A DNA stretch of 49,625 bases from DATIYW01 sp035517415 (GTDB lineage Bacteria > Acidobacteriota > Thermoanaerobaculia > Thermoanaerobaculales > Thermoanaerobaculaceae): the NCBI GenBank assembly GCA_035517415.1, contig DATIYW010000263.1:1-49625 (forward strand), in the 5' to 3' direction. Of the stretch, positions 24,089-32,593 are shown in pieces. Numbering within the stretch: the first letter of the stretch is position 1; the number at the start of each line of letters is the position of its first letter. The translations under genes were made by a program, and so were the position numbers. Under the pieces are notes generated by a model. That model worked only from the letters and a program-made list of their open reading frames with translations, had not been told where the DNA came from and did not search any database.

Positions 24089-25003
24089 CTAAGCGGAGCT
24101 CGCCTCGGCGAGCTCCTCGCGCAGCTTGAGGAACGAGGTGTAACGGCGCACCGAGAGGCGGCCGCCCTCGACCGCGGCGCGGACCGCGCACGATCGCTCG
24201 CTGACGTGCGTGCAGTTGGCGAACCCGCACTCGCCGGCGGCGCGCTGCAGGTCGGGGAAGAAGCGCTGCAGGGCGTCGGAGCGGAGGTCCCAGAAGCCGA
24301 ACTCGCGGATGCCCGGCGTGTCGACGACGAAGCCGGAACCCGGCAGCGGGAGGAGCTGCGCGGTGGTGGTGGTGTGGCGCCCCTTGCCGGTGGCCTCCGA
24401 GATCGAGCCCTCGCGCAGGCGGTAGCCCGGGTGGATGGCGTTCAGGAGTGCCGACTTCCCCACCCCCGAGGGCCCGCAGAACAGCGTCGTGCGGCCGACC
24501 AGCCGGCGGGTGAGGCAGCCGACGCCGCGCGAGGTGCGCGCCGAGACCAGCATGATCTCGTAGCCGGCGTCCTGGTAGTCGCCGATCCAGGCGTCGATCG
24601 CCTGCGTGCCCTGGTCGATCTTGTTGAAGCACACGACCGGCTCGATCCCGGCGTGGTGGCAGGCGACGAGCAGGCGGTCGAGCAGCCGCGCGTTCGGCTC
24701 GGGGGCGGCGGCCGCCATCACCACCACGGCCTGGTCGACGTTGGCGGCGATCACCCGCTGGCGCCGCTCGCCGGGCGACCGGCGCGTGAGCGTCGTCTTG
24801 CGCGCCTCGACCGCGGCGATCACCATCTGCGGTGGCTTCCCCTCGAGCGTGACGCGGTCGCCGACCACCAGGCGGCGGTCCTCGACGTCGGCGGGCCAGC
24901 GCAGCTTGCGGCGGGACGGGACGACCACCGGTGCGTCTCCCACCTGCACTCGCACCAAGGGTCCGAACATCGCCGTCACGACGCCGGAGGCACGCTCCGT
25001 CAC
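24089..25003 (-). CDS. rsgA: ribosome small-subunit-dependent GTPase A
   Basis: A 304-residue circularly permuted GTPase that assists late maturation of the 30S subunit. Order of elements: N-terminal OB-fold (residues about 1-70), G4 motif CFNKID, then G1 CGPSGVGKSALLNAI, G2 TTTTAQL, G3 VVDTPGIREFGF, and the C-terminal zinc site C-x4-C-x-H-x5-C (CGFANCTHVSERSC). All catalytic motifs are intact and length is normal. The start is GTG at 25003; TATACT ends exactly 7 nt upstream, so the transcript probably begins at the start codon itself. The gene follows htrA by 31 bp on the same strand. Confidence 0.96.
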   Translation of the reverse strand: MTERASGVVTAMFGPLVRVQVGDAPVVVPSRRKLRWPADVEDRRLVVGDRVTLEGKPPQMVIAAVEARKTTLTRRSPGERRQRVIAANVDQAVVVMAAAAPEPNARLLDRLLVACHHAGIEPVVCFNKIDQGTQAIDAWIGDYQDAGYEIMLVSARTSRGVGCLTRRLVGRTTLFCGPSGVGKSALLNAIHPGYRLREGSISEATGKGRHTTTTAQLLPLPGSGFVVDTPGIREFGFWDLRSDALQRFFPDLQRAAGECGFANCTHVSERSCAVRAAVEGGRLSVRRYTSFLKLREELAEASSA

Positions 25004-25009
25004 GTGCCG

Positions 25010-25015
25010 AGTATA
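25010..25015 (-). promoter_or_regulatory. -10 element predicting a leaderless rsgA mRNA
   Basis: TATACT (five of six consensus) on the minus strand occupies -12 to -7 if transcription starts at the first base of the GTG codon (25003). A weak -35-like CTGATC lies at 25038-25033 with 17-bp spacing, inside the end of htrA. Confidence 0.6.
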
Positions 25016-25034
25016 GACCAGCGCCTCGCTGCGA

Positions 25035-26330
25035 TCAGGGGGAGAGCGGGAACGGCAGCTGGTACGCGAACGCGCCGCGCTGCACGACGAGGAGGAGCGA
25101 CGAGCGGGTGTGCTCGCGGGCGAGGACGCGGTCGACGTCGGCGACGCTCGCCACGCGCTGCCCGTTGACCTGCAGCACGACGTCGCCGCGCTCGAGGCCG
25201 GCCTCCTCGGCCGCGCTCCCGCGCGCCACGCTCCGCACCTCCAGGCGCCCGCCGTCGGCGGCGAGCTTCACGCCGACGAAGCGCTGCAGCAACTGCTCGC
25301 CGAGGTCCGCAGGCGGCCGCGCGGCGCGGAGCGCGACCTCGCGCGTCGTCCCCTCGGCGGCGATCTTGAGCGTCACGCGGTCGCCCGGCGCCAGTTGCGC
25401 GACCAGCGTCGCGTAGTCGTCGCGGCTCGCGAGCGCGCGCCCGTTGCCGCTCACGATCCGCTCGCCGCGCTGCACGCCGGCCGCGGCCGCGGGCGAGCCC
25501 GCGAGCACGTCCGCGACCTCCACGCCGCCGCCGGCGCCGCGGTCGCGGCGGCCCTCGCCGCGGGTGCGAACGAAGATGCCGAGCCAGGCGGGCTGCACCT
25601 GGCCGTAGCGCAGCAGGTCGTCGACGACGCGACGGACGCGCCGGGCGGGGATGGCGAAGCCGATCCCCTGCGCGTCGCCGATGATCGCGGTGTTGATGCC
25701 GATCAGCCGCCCGTCGAGGTCGACGAGGGCGCCGCCCGAGTTGCCCGGGTTGATCGACGCGTCGGTCTGCAGGAAGTCGGTGTAGACGCGGTGCGTGTTG
25801 GGCGAGTTCACGGTGCGGTCGCGGGCGGAGAGCACGCCCACGGTGACCGTGTTCTCGAGGCCGAGCGGGTTGCCGATCGCAATCACCGTCTCGCCGATCA
25901 TCAGGTCGTCCTGCTCGGCGAGCGGCAGGTGCGGCGCGCCCTTGACCGGGATGCGCACCAGCGCGAGGTCGGCGTCCGCGTCGGAGCCGATCACCTCGGC
26001 GTCCTGCTCCTTGCCGTCGGCCAGCCGCACCTTGATCTCGGCCGCGCCCTCGATCACGTGCTCGTTCGTGACGATCAGCCCGTCGGCGGAGATCAGCACG
26101 CCGCTGCCGAGCGACTGCGAGGTGTAGACGCGCGGGTCGGACGGCCCGAACTCGGGGAACAGGTCGTCGAAGATCGAGCGCCGGCGCGTCACCACCTGGC
26201 GCGCGGTGAGGTTGGCGACCGCGGGGCGCACCCGCTCGACCACCTGGACCACGGGCGTCCGGCGCAGGCTCTGTCCGCTCCCCGGCGCCGCCGCCGCCAC
26301 CGCCGCCAGCGCGATCACCGCTCGTCTCAC
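25035..26330 (-). CDS. HtrA/DegP-type periplasmic serine protease
   Basis: A 431-residue trypsin-fold protease with two C-terminal PDZ domains. The signal peptide is short (MRRAVIALAAVAAAAPGSGQ). Catalytic residues are His91 (TNEHVI), Asp121 (DADLALVRI) and Ser198 (GNSGGALVD). PDZ1 spans about 250-330 and PDZ2 about 340-420. Such proteins degrade or refold damaged envelope proteins. The GTG start has GGGAGGG 5 nt upstream. It diverges from the molybdoenzyme operon across 205 bp and precedes rsgA. Two PDZ domains suggest DegP/DegQ rather than DegS; copies of this family are usually several per genome, so I give no symbol. Confidence 0.94.
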   Translation of the reverse strand: MRRAVIALAAVAAAAPGSGQSLRRTPVVQVVERVRPAVANLTARQVVTRRRSIFDDLFPEFGPSDPRVYTSQSLGSGVLISADGLIVTNEHVIEGAAEIKVRLADGKEQDAEVIGSDADADLALVRIPVKGAPHLPLAEQDDLMIGETVIAIGNPLGLENTVTVGVLSARDRTVNSPNTHRVYTDFLQTDASINPGNSGGALVDLDGRLIGINTAIIGDAQGIGFAIPARRVRRVVDDLLRYGQVQPAWLGIFVRTRGEGRRDRGAGGGVEVADVLAGSPAAAAGVQRGERIVSGNGRALASRDDYATLVAQLAPGDRVTLKIAAEGTTREVALRAARPPADLGEQLLQRFVGVKLAADGGRLEVRSVARGSAAEEAGLERGDVVLQVNGQRVASVADVDRVLAREHTRSSLLLVVQRGAFAYQLPFPLSP

Positions 26331-26415
26331 GCCGCCCTCCCCGCCCGTCGCCGGGCCGGCAACAGCCTACAACGGCGCCGGTCTCGCGGGAGCCGGCTTG
26401 CGCGGCGAGGGGCGC

Positions 26416-26444
26416 TTCCCAAGCTCCGCCGCGCGACCTAGAAT
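26416..26444 (+). promoter_or_regulatory. candidate promoter of the molybdoenzyme operon
   Basis: TTCCCA (26416-26421), 17-bp spacer and TAGAAT (26439-26444); start near 26451, 85 nt before the first ATG. It is the only good -10 in the 205-bp divergent gap with htrA. A further GC-rich leader without visible ribosome-site alternatives follows. Confidence 0.45.
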
Positions 26445-26535
26445 TGCAACGGGTGTTTCTCCCCGCCGCCGCGTGTTGAGACGGCTCTCAGTGACGATCG
26501 CGAGCGGCGGCCGCAGGGCGAAAGCGAGGTCCCGC

Positions 26536-27405
26536 ATGGACGTCCCGATCGGCGAACTGCTGCGCCCCGCCTCGGTCGAGGAGGCGCTCGCGCTGCTCGC
26601 CGATCACCCGGGCGCGCGTCCGCTCGCCGGGGGCACCGACCTGGTGGTGCAGATGCGCGACGGGCGCCGGCAGATCGACGCGCTGGTCGACCTCGGCGCG
26701 CTCGGCATGTGCGGCACCGGAGAGACCGACGGGTACCTCGAGATCGGCGCCGCCACCACCATGGAGGCGATCGCCCTCGATCCCCGGGTCGCCGCCGGGT
26801 TCCCCGCGCTCGCCGCCGCGGCGGCCCAGGTCGGGGCCTGGCCGATCCAGTGCCGCGCCACGCTCGGCGGCAACCTCGCCAACGCCTCGCCCGCCGCCGA
26901 CACCGCGCCGGCGCTGCTGGTCGCGGAGGCCGAGCTGCTCCTCGCCAGCGCGGCCGGCAGGCGCCGGGTGTCGATCGACCGTTTCTTCCGCGGACCAGGC
27001 CGGACGGTCCTCGCGCCGGACGAGCTGATCCTCGCCGTCCGCCTGCCGTTGCCGCGGCAGGGCGACGGGGCGCGGACGATCGAGCGCTTCGTCAAGGTGG
27101 GCCCGCGCCAGGAGCAAGTGATCGCGGTGGTGAGCCTGGCGAGCCGCGCCGTCCTCGGCGCCGACGGCGCGATCGCCGAGCTGCGCCTCGCGCTCGGCTC
27201 GGTCGCGCCGACGCCGGTCCGCGCCCGCCACGCGGAGGCGGCGCTCGCCGGGCGCCGTCCCGACGCCGCGGCGCGGCGGGCCGCGGCGGCGGCGCTCCAG
27301 CTCGACATCGCGCCGATCGACGACGTGCGCGCGCCGGCACGCTACCGCCGCATCGCCGCCGCGGTGCTGCTCGATCGCTTCCTGCGCGAGGTGGCCGGTG
27401 GCTGA
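26536..27405 (+). CDS. molybdenum hydroxylase FAD-binding subunit
   Basis: A 289-residue medium subunit of the xanthine oxidase family. The FAD pyrophosphate loop is LAGGTDLVVQMRDG (about 35-48) and the second flavin block TLGGNLANASPAADT (about 113-127); the CO dehydrogenase flavoprotein C-terminal domain follows. It passes electrons from the 2Fe-2S subunit to the final acceptor, here probably NAD or a quinone-linked carrier. ATG chosen with GCGAGGT upstream. First of five genes with overlapping ends; it overlaps the next gene by 8 bp. Confidence 0.94.
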   Translation: MDVPIGELLRPASVEEALALLADHPGARPLAGGTDLVVQMRDGRRQIDALVDLGALGMCGTGETDGYLEIGAATTMEAIALDPRVAAGFPALAAAAAQVGAWPIQCRATLGGNLANASPAADTAPALLVAEAELLLASAAGRRRVSIDRFFRGPGRTVLAPDELILAVRLPLPRQGDGARTIERFVKVGPRQEQVIAVVSLASRAVLGADGAIAELRLALGSVAPTPVRARHAEAALAGRRPDAAARRAAAAALQLDIAPIDDVRAPARYRRIAAAVLLDRFLREVAGG

Positions 27406-27883
27406 GGCGCGCGTCGCGGTCTCGCTGCTCCTCAACGGGCGCCAGCGCACGTTCGCGGTGCCACCGGGCCGGCGCCTGCTCGACTTGCTGCGCGAGGACG
27501 CCGGACTGACCGGCACCAAGGAGGGATGCGGCGCCGGCGAGTGCGGCGCCTGCGTCGTCCTGCTCGACGGCCGCCCGGTCACCTCCTGCCTGGTACTGGC
27601 GGCCTCCGCCGACGGCCACGAGGTGGTCACGGTCGAGGGGCTCGGCGACGGCGACGAGCTCCACCCGTTCCAGGAGGCGCTCGTCGCCCACGGCGGCGTG
27701 CAGTGCGGCTTCTGCACCCCGGGCCTGGTGGTGACCGGCGCGGCGATCGTGGCCCGCGGCGCAGGGCCGCACGAGCACGCGCGGCGGCTCGCCGGCAACC
27801 TGTGCCGCTGCACCGGCTACGTCAAGGTCCTCGAGGCGCTCGCCACCGCCGCGACGGGGAAACACGGCGATGGCGCCTCGTAG
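27398..27883 (+). CDS. molybdenum hydroxylase 2Fe-2S subunit
   Basis: A 161-residue small subunit with two [2Fe-2S] clusters. The plant-type N-terminal cluster is EGCGAGECGACVV plus the Cys in TSCLVL; the helical second cluster is QCGFCTPG plus LCRCTGY. All eight cysteines are present. It relays electrons from the Mo centre to the FAD subunit. GTG start overlapping the previous stop codon; overlaps the next gene by 14 bp, which implies coupled, equimolar synthesis. Confidence 0.96.
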   Translation: MAEARVAVSLLLNGRQRTFAVPPGRRLLDLLREDAGLTGTKEGCGAGECGACVVLLDGRPVTSCLVLAASADGHEVVTVEGLGDGDELHPFQEALVAHGGVQCGFCTPGLVVTGAAIVARGAGPHEHARRLAGNLCRCTGYVKVLEALATAATGKHGDGAS

Positions 27884-30266
27884 CCCGCGAACGACCGCGA
27901 CGGCAGCCGCGCGTCGAACGGCCGGCGCGCCGCTCGGCGGCCGCGGCGAGCGCGCCGACGCCCGCGCCAAGGCCACCGGCGCGACGCGCTTCGTCGGCGA
28001 CCTCGCGATGCCGGGGATGCTCCACGCCGCGCTCGCGACCGCACCGCTCGCCTCCGCCCGGCTGACCGCGCTCGACACCGCCGCCGCGCGCGCCTGCCCG
28101 GACGTCGAGGCGGTGCTCACCGCCGCCGACATCCCGGGCGAGAACCTCGTCGGCGTGATCTTCGCCGACCAGCCGCTGCTCGTGACCGACCGAGTGCGCA
28201 TGGTCGGCGACCGGCTCGCGCTGGTCGCGGCGCGCACGCCGGAGGCGGCGTGGCGCGCCGCGCGGCTCGTCCGCGCCGAGCTCGAGCCGCTCCCGGCGGT
28301 GCACGATCCGGTCGCGGCGCTCGACCCCGCCTCGCCGCGCGTGCACGAGGCGGGCAACCTGATCCGCACCTTCGTGGTTCGCCGCGGGAAGGCGATCCCC
28401 GGCCGCGCCGACGTGACGGTCGAGGCGGAGTACCAGGTCGGCGGCCAGGAGCATGCCTACCTCGAGCCGCAGGGTTGCCTCGCCGTGCCGGAGGGGCGCG
28501 CGCGCATCACGATCATCGCGTCCTGCCAGTGCCCGTTCTACGTCCAGCAGGCGGTCGCGCGCGTGCTCGGGCTGCCGCTCGCCGCGGTGCGCGTGGAGCA
28601 GGCGCCGACCGGCGGCGGCTTCGGCGGCAAGGAGGACTACCCGTCCGAGCCCGCCGCCTGCGCCGCGCTGCTCGCCTGGTACACCGGGCGCCCGGTCCGC
28701 CTGATCCTCCCACGCGAGCTCGACATGCAGGCCTCGACCAAGCGCCACGCGATGGTGGTCCGCCACCGCTGGGGCGCGGGCCGCGACGGCCGGCTGCGTT
28801 TCGCCGAGGTCGAGACGGTGCTCGACGCCGGCGCCTACATCGGCATCTCGACCGTGGTCGGCGAGCGCGCCAACGTCTCCGCGATCGGACCGTACGACGT
28901 GCCGGCGCTGCGCGTCGACACCCGCGTGGCGTACACCAACAACCTGTTCGGCGGCGCGTTCCGCGGCTTCGGCGCGCCCCAGGTGACGTGGGCGGCGGAG
29001 GCGACGATGGACAAACTGGCCCATCGGCTCGGCCTCGACCCGCTCGAGTTCCGCCGCCGCAACCTCCTCGACGACCGCCGCCGCACGCTCTGCACTGGCC
29101 AGCGGCTGCCGCGTCCGGTGCTCGCCCGCGAGTGCCTCGACCGCGCCGCCGCGCTCGCCGGCTGGGACGAGTTCCACGGCCGGATCGGGTCGCGAGGCGG
29201 AGCGCTGCGCGAGGGGCTCGGCATCGGCCTCGCCCTCTACGGCTGCAACCTCCACCACGGCGGGCAACGCCTCGACCGCGCCTCCGCGGTGGTGATCCTC
29301 CAGCCCGACGGCTCGGTGGTGGTGCGCGTCGGCCTCACCGAGATGGGGCAAGGCAACCTCACCGCCTGCCGGACGATCACCGCCCAGGCGCTCGGCGTCG
29401 ACCCCGCGGCGGTGCAGGTGTGGCAGCCCGACACCACCGCGGTCGCCGACTCCGGCCCCACCGTCGCGTCGCGCGGCGCGCACATGTCGGGCCTCGCGAT
29501 CCTCGACGCGGTGCGGCGGCTGCGGCGCAAGCTCGATCCGGTCGCGGCCGCGCTGCTCGGCTGCCGCACCCGCGAGGTCGAGCTCGCCGGCGGCTTCGCC
29601 GGCGTGGCGGGCGAGCCGGCGCGCCGCGTCGCGGTCGCGAAGGTCGCGGCGGAGATGGCGGCGCGGCGCATCGAGCCGATCGCGACCGGCTGGCACCGCA
29701 CCCGCGCGCGCCGCTTCGACCCCGAGACCGGGACCGGTGCGCCGTACGAGTTCTACGCCGTCGCCTGCCACGTCGCGCGCGTCGCGGTCGACGCCGAGCT
29801 CGGCCTGGTGCGGGTCGAGGAGGTGGCCGCGGCGCACGACGTCGGCCGCGCGCTCCACCTCGACGCGCTCGAGGGGCAGATCCACGGCGGCGTGGTGCAG
29901 GGGATCGGCTGGGGGACGACCGAGGAGCTCAAGGTCGACCGCGGCCGCCTCGCCAACCCGAGCTTCACCGACTACCTCATCCCGACCGCGGCGGACGCGC
30001 CGGTGATTAAGCTCGCGATCGTCGAGAGCGACGGCAAGGGCGGCCCGTACGGCGCCAAGGGGATCGGCGAGCCGTCGTTCATCCCCGCGGCGGCCGCCGT
30101 GCGCAACGCGATCTGCGCCGCGCTCGGGGTCGAGATCGACACCCTGCCGATCACCCCGCCGCGGATCGTCGCGGCGCTCGGCGACGCGCACCCGTTCGCG
30201 TGGGCGGTCGAGGCGATCAAGGCGGAACCCGATGCAGAGCTTGCGACGACTGCTCGAGATCGTTGA
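27870..30266 (+). CDS. xanthine-dehydrogenase-type molybdopterin subunit
   Basis: A 798-residue Mo-cofactor subunit. GGGFGGKED supplies the glutamate aligned with bovine Glu802; 78 residues later the Arg in GERANV aligns with Arg880 (same spacing), and 112 residues later the Phe of FRGFGAP aligns with Phe914. The catalytic base is the Glu in AKGIGEPS (bovine Glu1261). Aldehyde oxidases lack the Glu802/Arg880 pair and CO dehydrogenases carry a different active-site loop (AYRCSFR), so a purine or related N-heterocycle is the best substrate. TEMGQGN binds the cofactor. The N-terminus has a polar, basic stretch but not a convincing Tat signal, so the enzyme is probably cytoplasmic. Overlaps xdhC-like gene by 35 bp. 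Confidence 0.94.
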   Translation: MAPRSPRTTATAAARRTAGAPLGGRGERADARAKATGATRFVGDLAMPGMLHAALATAPLASARLTALDTAAARACPDVEAVLTAADIPGENLVGVIFADQPLLVTDRVRMVGDRLALVAARTPEAAWRAARLVRAELEPLPAVHDPVAALDPASPRVHEAGNLIRTFVVRRGKAIPGRADVTVEAEYQVGGQEHAYLEPQGCLAVPEGRARITIIASCQCPFYVQQAVARVLGLPLAAVRVEQAPTGGGFGGKEDYPSEPAACAALLAWYTGRPVRLILPRELDMQASTKRHAMVVRHRWGAGRDGRLRFAEVETVLDAGAYIGISTVVGERANVSAIGPYDVPALRVDTRVAYTNNLFGGAFRGFGAPQVTWAAEATMDKLAHRLGLDPLEFRRRNLLDDRRRTLCTGQRLPRPVLARECLDRAAALAGWDEFHGRIGSRGGALREGLGIGLALYGCNLHHGGQRLDRASAVVILQPDGSVVVRVGLTEMGQGNLTACRTITAQALGVDPAAVQVWQPDTTAVADSGPTVASRGAHMSGLAILDAVRRLRRKLDPVAAALLGCRTREVELAGGFAGVAGEPARRVAVAKVAAEMAARRIEPIATGWHRTRARRFDPETGTGAPYEFYAVACHVARVAVDAELGLVRVEEVAAAHDVGRALHLDALEGQIHGGVVQGIGWGTTEELKVDRGRLANPSFTDYLIPTAADAPVIKLAIVESDGKGGPYGAKGIGEPSFIPAAAAVRNAICAALGVEIDTLPITPPRIVAALGDAHPFAWAVEAIKAEPDAELATTARDR

Positions 30267-30999
30267 CGGCGGCGGCATCGCGGTGCTCGCCACGGTCGCC
30301 GCGGCCGCCGGCTCGGCGCCGCGCCGCGAGGGCGCCCGCATGGTCATCACCGCCGCGGGCGCCGACACCGGCACGGTCGGCGGCGGCGAGGTCGAGGCCG
30401 CGGCGCTCGCGGCGGCGCGCGAGATGCTCGCCGGCGGTCCGGCGGTGCGCCGCCTCGAGATGCCGACCAACTGCGGAGGGATGGTGACCTTCATGCTGGA
30501 ACGGTTCGCGCCGCCCCGGCGCCTGCTCGTCGTCGGCGCCGGGCACGTCGGCACCGCGCTCGCCGCCGCGGCGGCGGCCGCCGGCTACCTCGTCGCGGTC
30601 GCCTCGCCGAGCGGCGGCGGCGAGGCCGTCACCGGCGTGGAGGCGATCCGGGCGGACGACCCGAGCGTCCTCGAACGGCGCCCGGAGCAGGTGTCCACCC
30701 ACGTGGTCGTCGCCACCGGCGACGCCGCCGTCGACGCCGCCTGGGCGGTCGCCGCGCTGGCGCGCGGGTACGCGAGCGTGGGCGTGGTCGGCTCGCGCAA
30801 GAAGGCCGACGCGATTCGCCGCAACGCCGCGGCGGCCGGGATCGGCGCGGCGCGGATCGCCTCGCTGCGCTGCCCGGTCGGTCTCGACCTCGGCGCGGTC
30901 ACGCCGGCGGAGATCGCGGTCGCGATCGTCGCCGAGCTGATCCGGCTCGACCGCGACGGTGAGGTCCCCGAGGCATGGCGCCGCGTTTCGCGGGGGTGA
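30232..30999 (+). CDS. XdhC-family molybdoenzyme maturation factor
   Basis: A 255-residue XdhC/CoxI-type protein that binds the Mo cofactor and helps its sulfuration and insertion into the hydroxylase. The N-terminal part shows VLATVAAAAGSAPRREGARMVI (short motifs GSAPR and GTVGGG), and the C-terminal Rossmann domain LLVVGAGHVGTALAAAAAAAGY, VGVVGSRKKA and CPVGLDLGAVTPAEIAVAI. The last, P-x-G-x-D-(I/L)-G-A-x-T-P-x-E-I-A, is the family signature. It begins within the Mo subunit gene and overlaps the next gene by 25 bp. Confidence 0.93.
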   Translation: MQSLRRLLEIVDGGGIAVLATVAAAAGSAPRREGARMVITAAGADTGTVGGGEVEAAALAAAREMLAGGPAVRRLEMPTNCGGMVTFMLERFAPPRRLLVVGAGHVGTALAAAAAAAGYLVAVASPSGGGEAVTGVEAIRADDPSVLERRPEQVSTHVVVATGDAAVDAAWAVAALARGYASVGVVGSRKKADAIRRNAAAAGIGAARIASLRCPVGLDLGAVTPAEIAVAIVAELIRLDRDGEVPEAWRRVSRG

Positions 31000-31556
31000 T
31001 CCTCGCCGGCGGGCGCGGCGAGCGCTTCGGGATGCCGAAGGCGCTCGCGACGCTCCCCGACTCGCGCTCGTTCCTCGCCGCCTGCGCCGACTGCCTGGCC
31101 GCTGCGGGGGCAGCGCCGCTGGTCGCGACGCTGCCGCCCGGCGTCGCCGCGCCGCCGCTCCCCGCCCTGATGACGGTGCAACTCCCGACCGCCGGCCTCG
31201 CGATGTTCGACTCGCTGCGCCTCGCGCTCGCGCGGGCGCTCGAGGACGCCGGCTGGACCGCTGCCGTGATCCTCCCGGTCGACCACCCGCTCGTCCGCCC
31301 CGCCACGATCGCGGCGCTGGCGGCGGCGGACGCGCCCGCCGCGATCCCGTCGTTCGCCGGCAAGCACGGCCACCCGGTCGTGCTCGCCCGCGCGGTCGCC
31401 GCGGGGATCGCCGCCGGCGAACTGGCCGGGCCGACGCTGCGTGACGTGCTCCACCGCCTCGCGGTCGAGGTGGTGCCTGTTCCCGACCCGGGCGTGACCG
31501 CCAACTGCAACACCCCCGACGCGCTGCGAGCGGCGCTCGCCCGCGCCGCTGGTTGA
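30975..31556 (+). CDS. MocA-like molybdenum cofactor cytidylyltransferase
   Basis: A 193-residue nucleotidyltransferase of the MobA/MocA group, which adds CMP to the Mo cofactor for xanthine-dehydrogenase-family enzymes. The nucleotide loop is GVILAGGRGERFGMPKAL (L-A-G-G-x-G-x-R-F-G-x-P-K), and the metal Asp is in ILPVDHPLV; KHGHPVVL lines the cofactor pocket. The usual G-S-S of MocA is G-R-G here, a minor departure. The last gene of the operon; about 230 bp separate it from the ferredoxin gene, so the two are probably separate units. Confidence 0.85.
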   Translation: MAPRFAGVILAGGRGERFGMPKALATLPDSRSFLAACADCLAAAGAAPLVATLPPGVAAPPLPALMTVQLPTAGLAMFDSLRLALARALEDAGWTAAVILPVDHPLVRPATIAALAAADAPAAIPSFAGKHGHPVVLARAVAAGIAAGELAGPTLRDVLHRLAVEVVPVPDPGVTANCNTPDALRAALARAAG

Positions 31557-31583
31557 GCCGCCGCCCCGCCTCGCGCCACCCGA

Positions 31584-31626
31584 CTTGACCGCGGTCAAGG
31601 TGCGAACCGCCGGGCGCCGCTAGGCT
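31584..31626 (+). promoter_or_regulatory. CRP/FNR-family (HcpR-like) activator site and -10
   Basis: A perfect 16-bp palindrome CTTGACCGCGGTCAAG (31584-31599). Its inner TTGAC-N4-GTCAA fits the CRP/FNR superfamily and resembles the TTGACC-N2-GGTCAA sites reported for HcpR in Desulfovibrio. TAGGCT (31621-31626) sits exactly where the -10 must be if the site is centred at -41.5, giving a start at 31633. The downstream ferredoxin is of the kind found in HcpR regulons. The leader to the ATG would be about 155 nt. Confidence 0.6.
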
Positions 31627-31787
31627 GCGCTCGATCCACGGGGGGACGGCCGCACCGGACCTTGCATTGCGCGACGAGCGGCCACGGCGGTGATGGCTTG
31701 GGGGGGAGGACGGCGAGCGGCGGGAGACGACGGCGGGGGCTGGAAGGCCCGGCCGTCCCCTCCTTTCGACACTCCGGGAGGGCGGCG

Positions 31788-32588
31788 ATGGCAGCGCGGG
31801 AGATCATCCGCATCGACGAGGCGAGGTGCGACGGCTGCGGGCTGTGCGTTCCCGCCTGCGCCGAGGGCGCGATCGCGGTGGTCGACGGCAAGGCGCGGCT
31901 GGTCAGCGAGGCGGCGTGCGACGGCCTCGGCGCCTGCCTCGGCCATTGCCCCCAGGGCGCGATCACGGTCGAGCGGATCGAGGCCGCGCGGTTCGACGCC
32001 GAGGCCGAAGGCCCGCATCCCGCACCGGCGCTCGGGCTGCCCGCGCTCGCCGCGCCCGCGCCCCACGGACCCGGTGCGCACGCCGCCGGAAGCTGCCCCG
32101 GCTCCCGCGCGATGGCCTTCGAGCCGGCGGCCGCCGGGTGCGCGGCCGAGCGGCAGCCCTCGGCGCTGCGCCAGTGGCCGGTGCAGCTCCACCTCGTCTC
32201 GCCCGGCGCAGCCTACTTCCGCGGCGCCGACGTGCTCCTCGCCGCCGACTGCGTCGCCTACGCGCTCGGCGACTTCCACGCCGTCCACCTCGCCGGAAGG
32301 TCGCTCGCGATCGCGTGCCCGAAGCTCGACGCCGGCCAGGAGTCGTACCTCGACACGCTCGTCGCGCTGATCGACCGCGCCGGGATCGCCTCGCTGACGG
32401 TGATGGTGATGGAGGTGCCGTGCTGTTCCGGCCTGGTGCGCCTCGCGCAGCTCGCCCTGGCGCGCTCGCGCCGCCCGGTGCCGCTGCGGGTGGTGGTGGT
32501 CGGGGTGCGCGGCGACATCCTCGCCGACGCGCCCGGCAGTCGCCCGACGCTGGGCGCGCCGAACGCGGGGGCGCCGGCCGCGCCCTGA
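31788..32588 (+). CDS. two-cluster ferredoxin of the hcp-associated type
   Basis: A 266-residue iron-sulfur protein. Cluster one: C14-x2-C17-x2-C20-x3-C24 (CDGCGLCVPAC). Second half: C44-x5-C50-x3-C54 (CDGLGACLGHC), with the fourth ligand not in the usual place. Then come a Gly/Ala/Pro-rich linker with CPGSRAMAF, and a C-terminal domain with RQWPVQLHLVSP, FRGADVLLAADCVAYA, CPKLD and EVPCCSGL. This layout is that of the ferredoxin-like proteins (often called FrdX) encoded beside hybrid-cluster protein and thought to feed it electrons in nitric-oxide defence. No hcp gene is in the window. GGGAGG precedes the ATG. The CRP/FNR-type site upstream supports redox or NO control. Confidence 0.85.
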   Translation: MAAREIIRIDEARCDGCGLCVPACAEGAIAVVDGKARLVSEAACDGLGACLGHCPQGAITVERIEAARFDAEAEGPHPAPALGLPALAAPAPHGPGAHAAGSCPGSRAMAFEPAAAGCAAERQPSALRQWPVQLHLVSPGAAYFRGADVLLAADCVAYALGDFHAVHLAGRSLAIACPKLDAGQESYLDTLVALIDRAGIASLTVMVMEVPCCSGLVRLAQLALARSRRPVPLRVVVVGVRGDILADAPGSRPTLGAPNAGAPAAP

Positions 32589-32593
32589 GCCGG

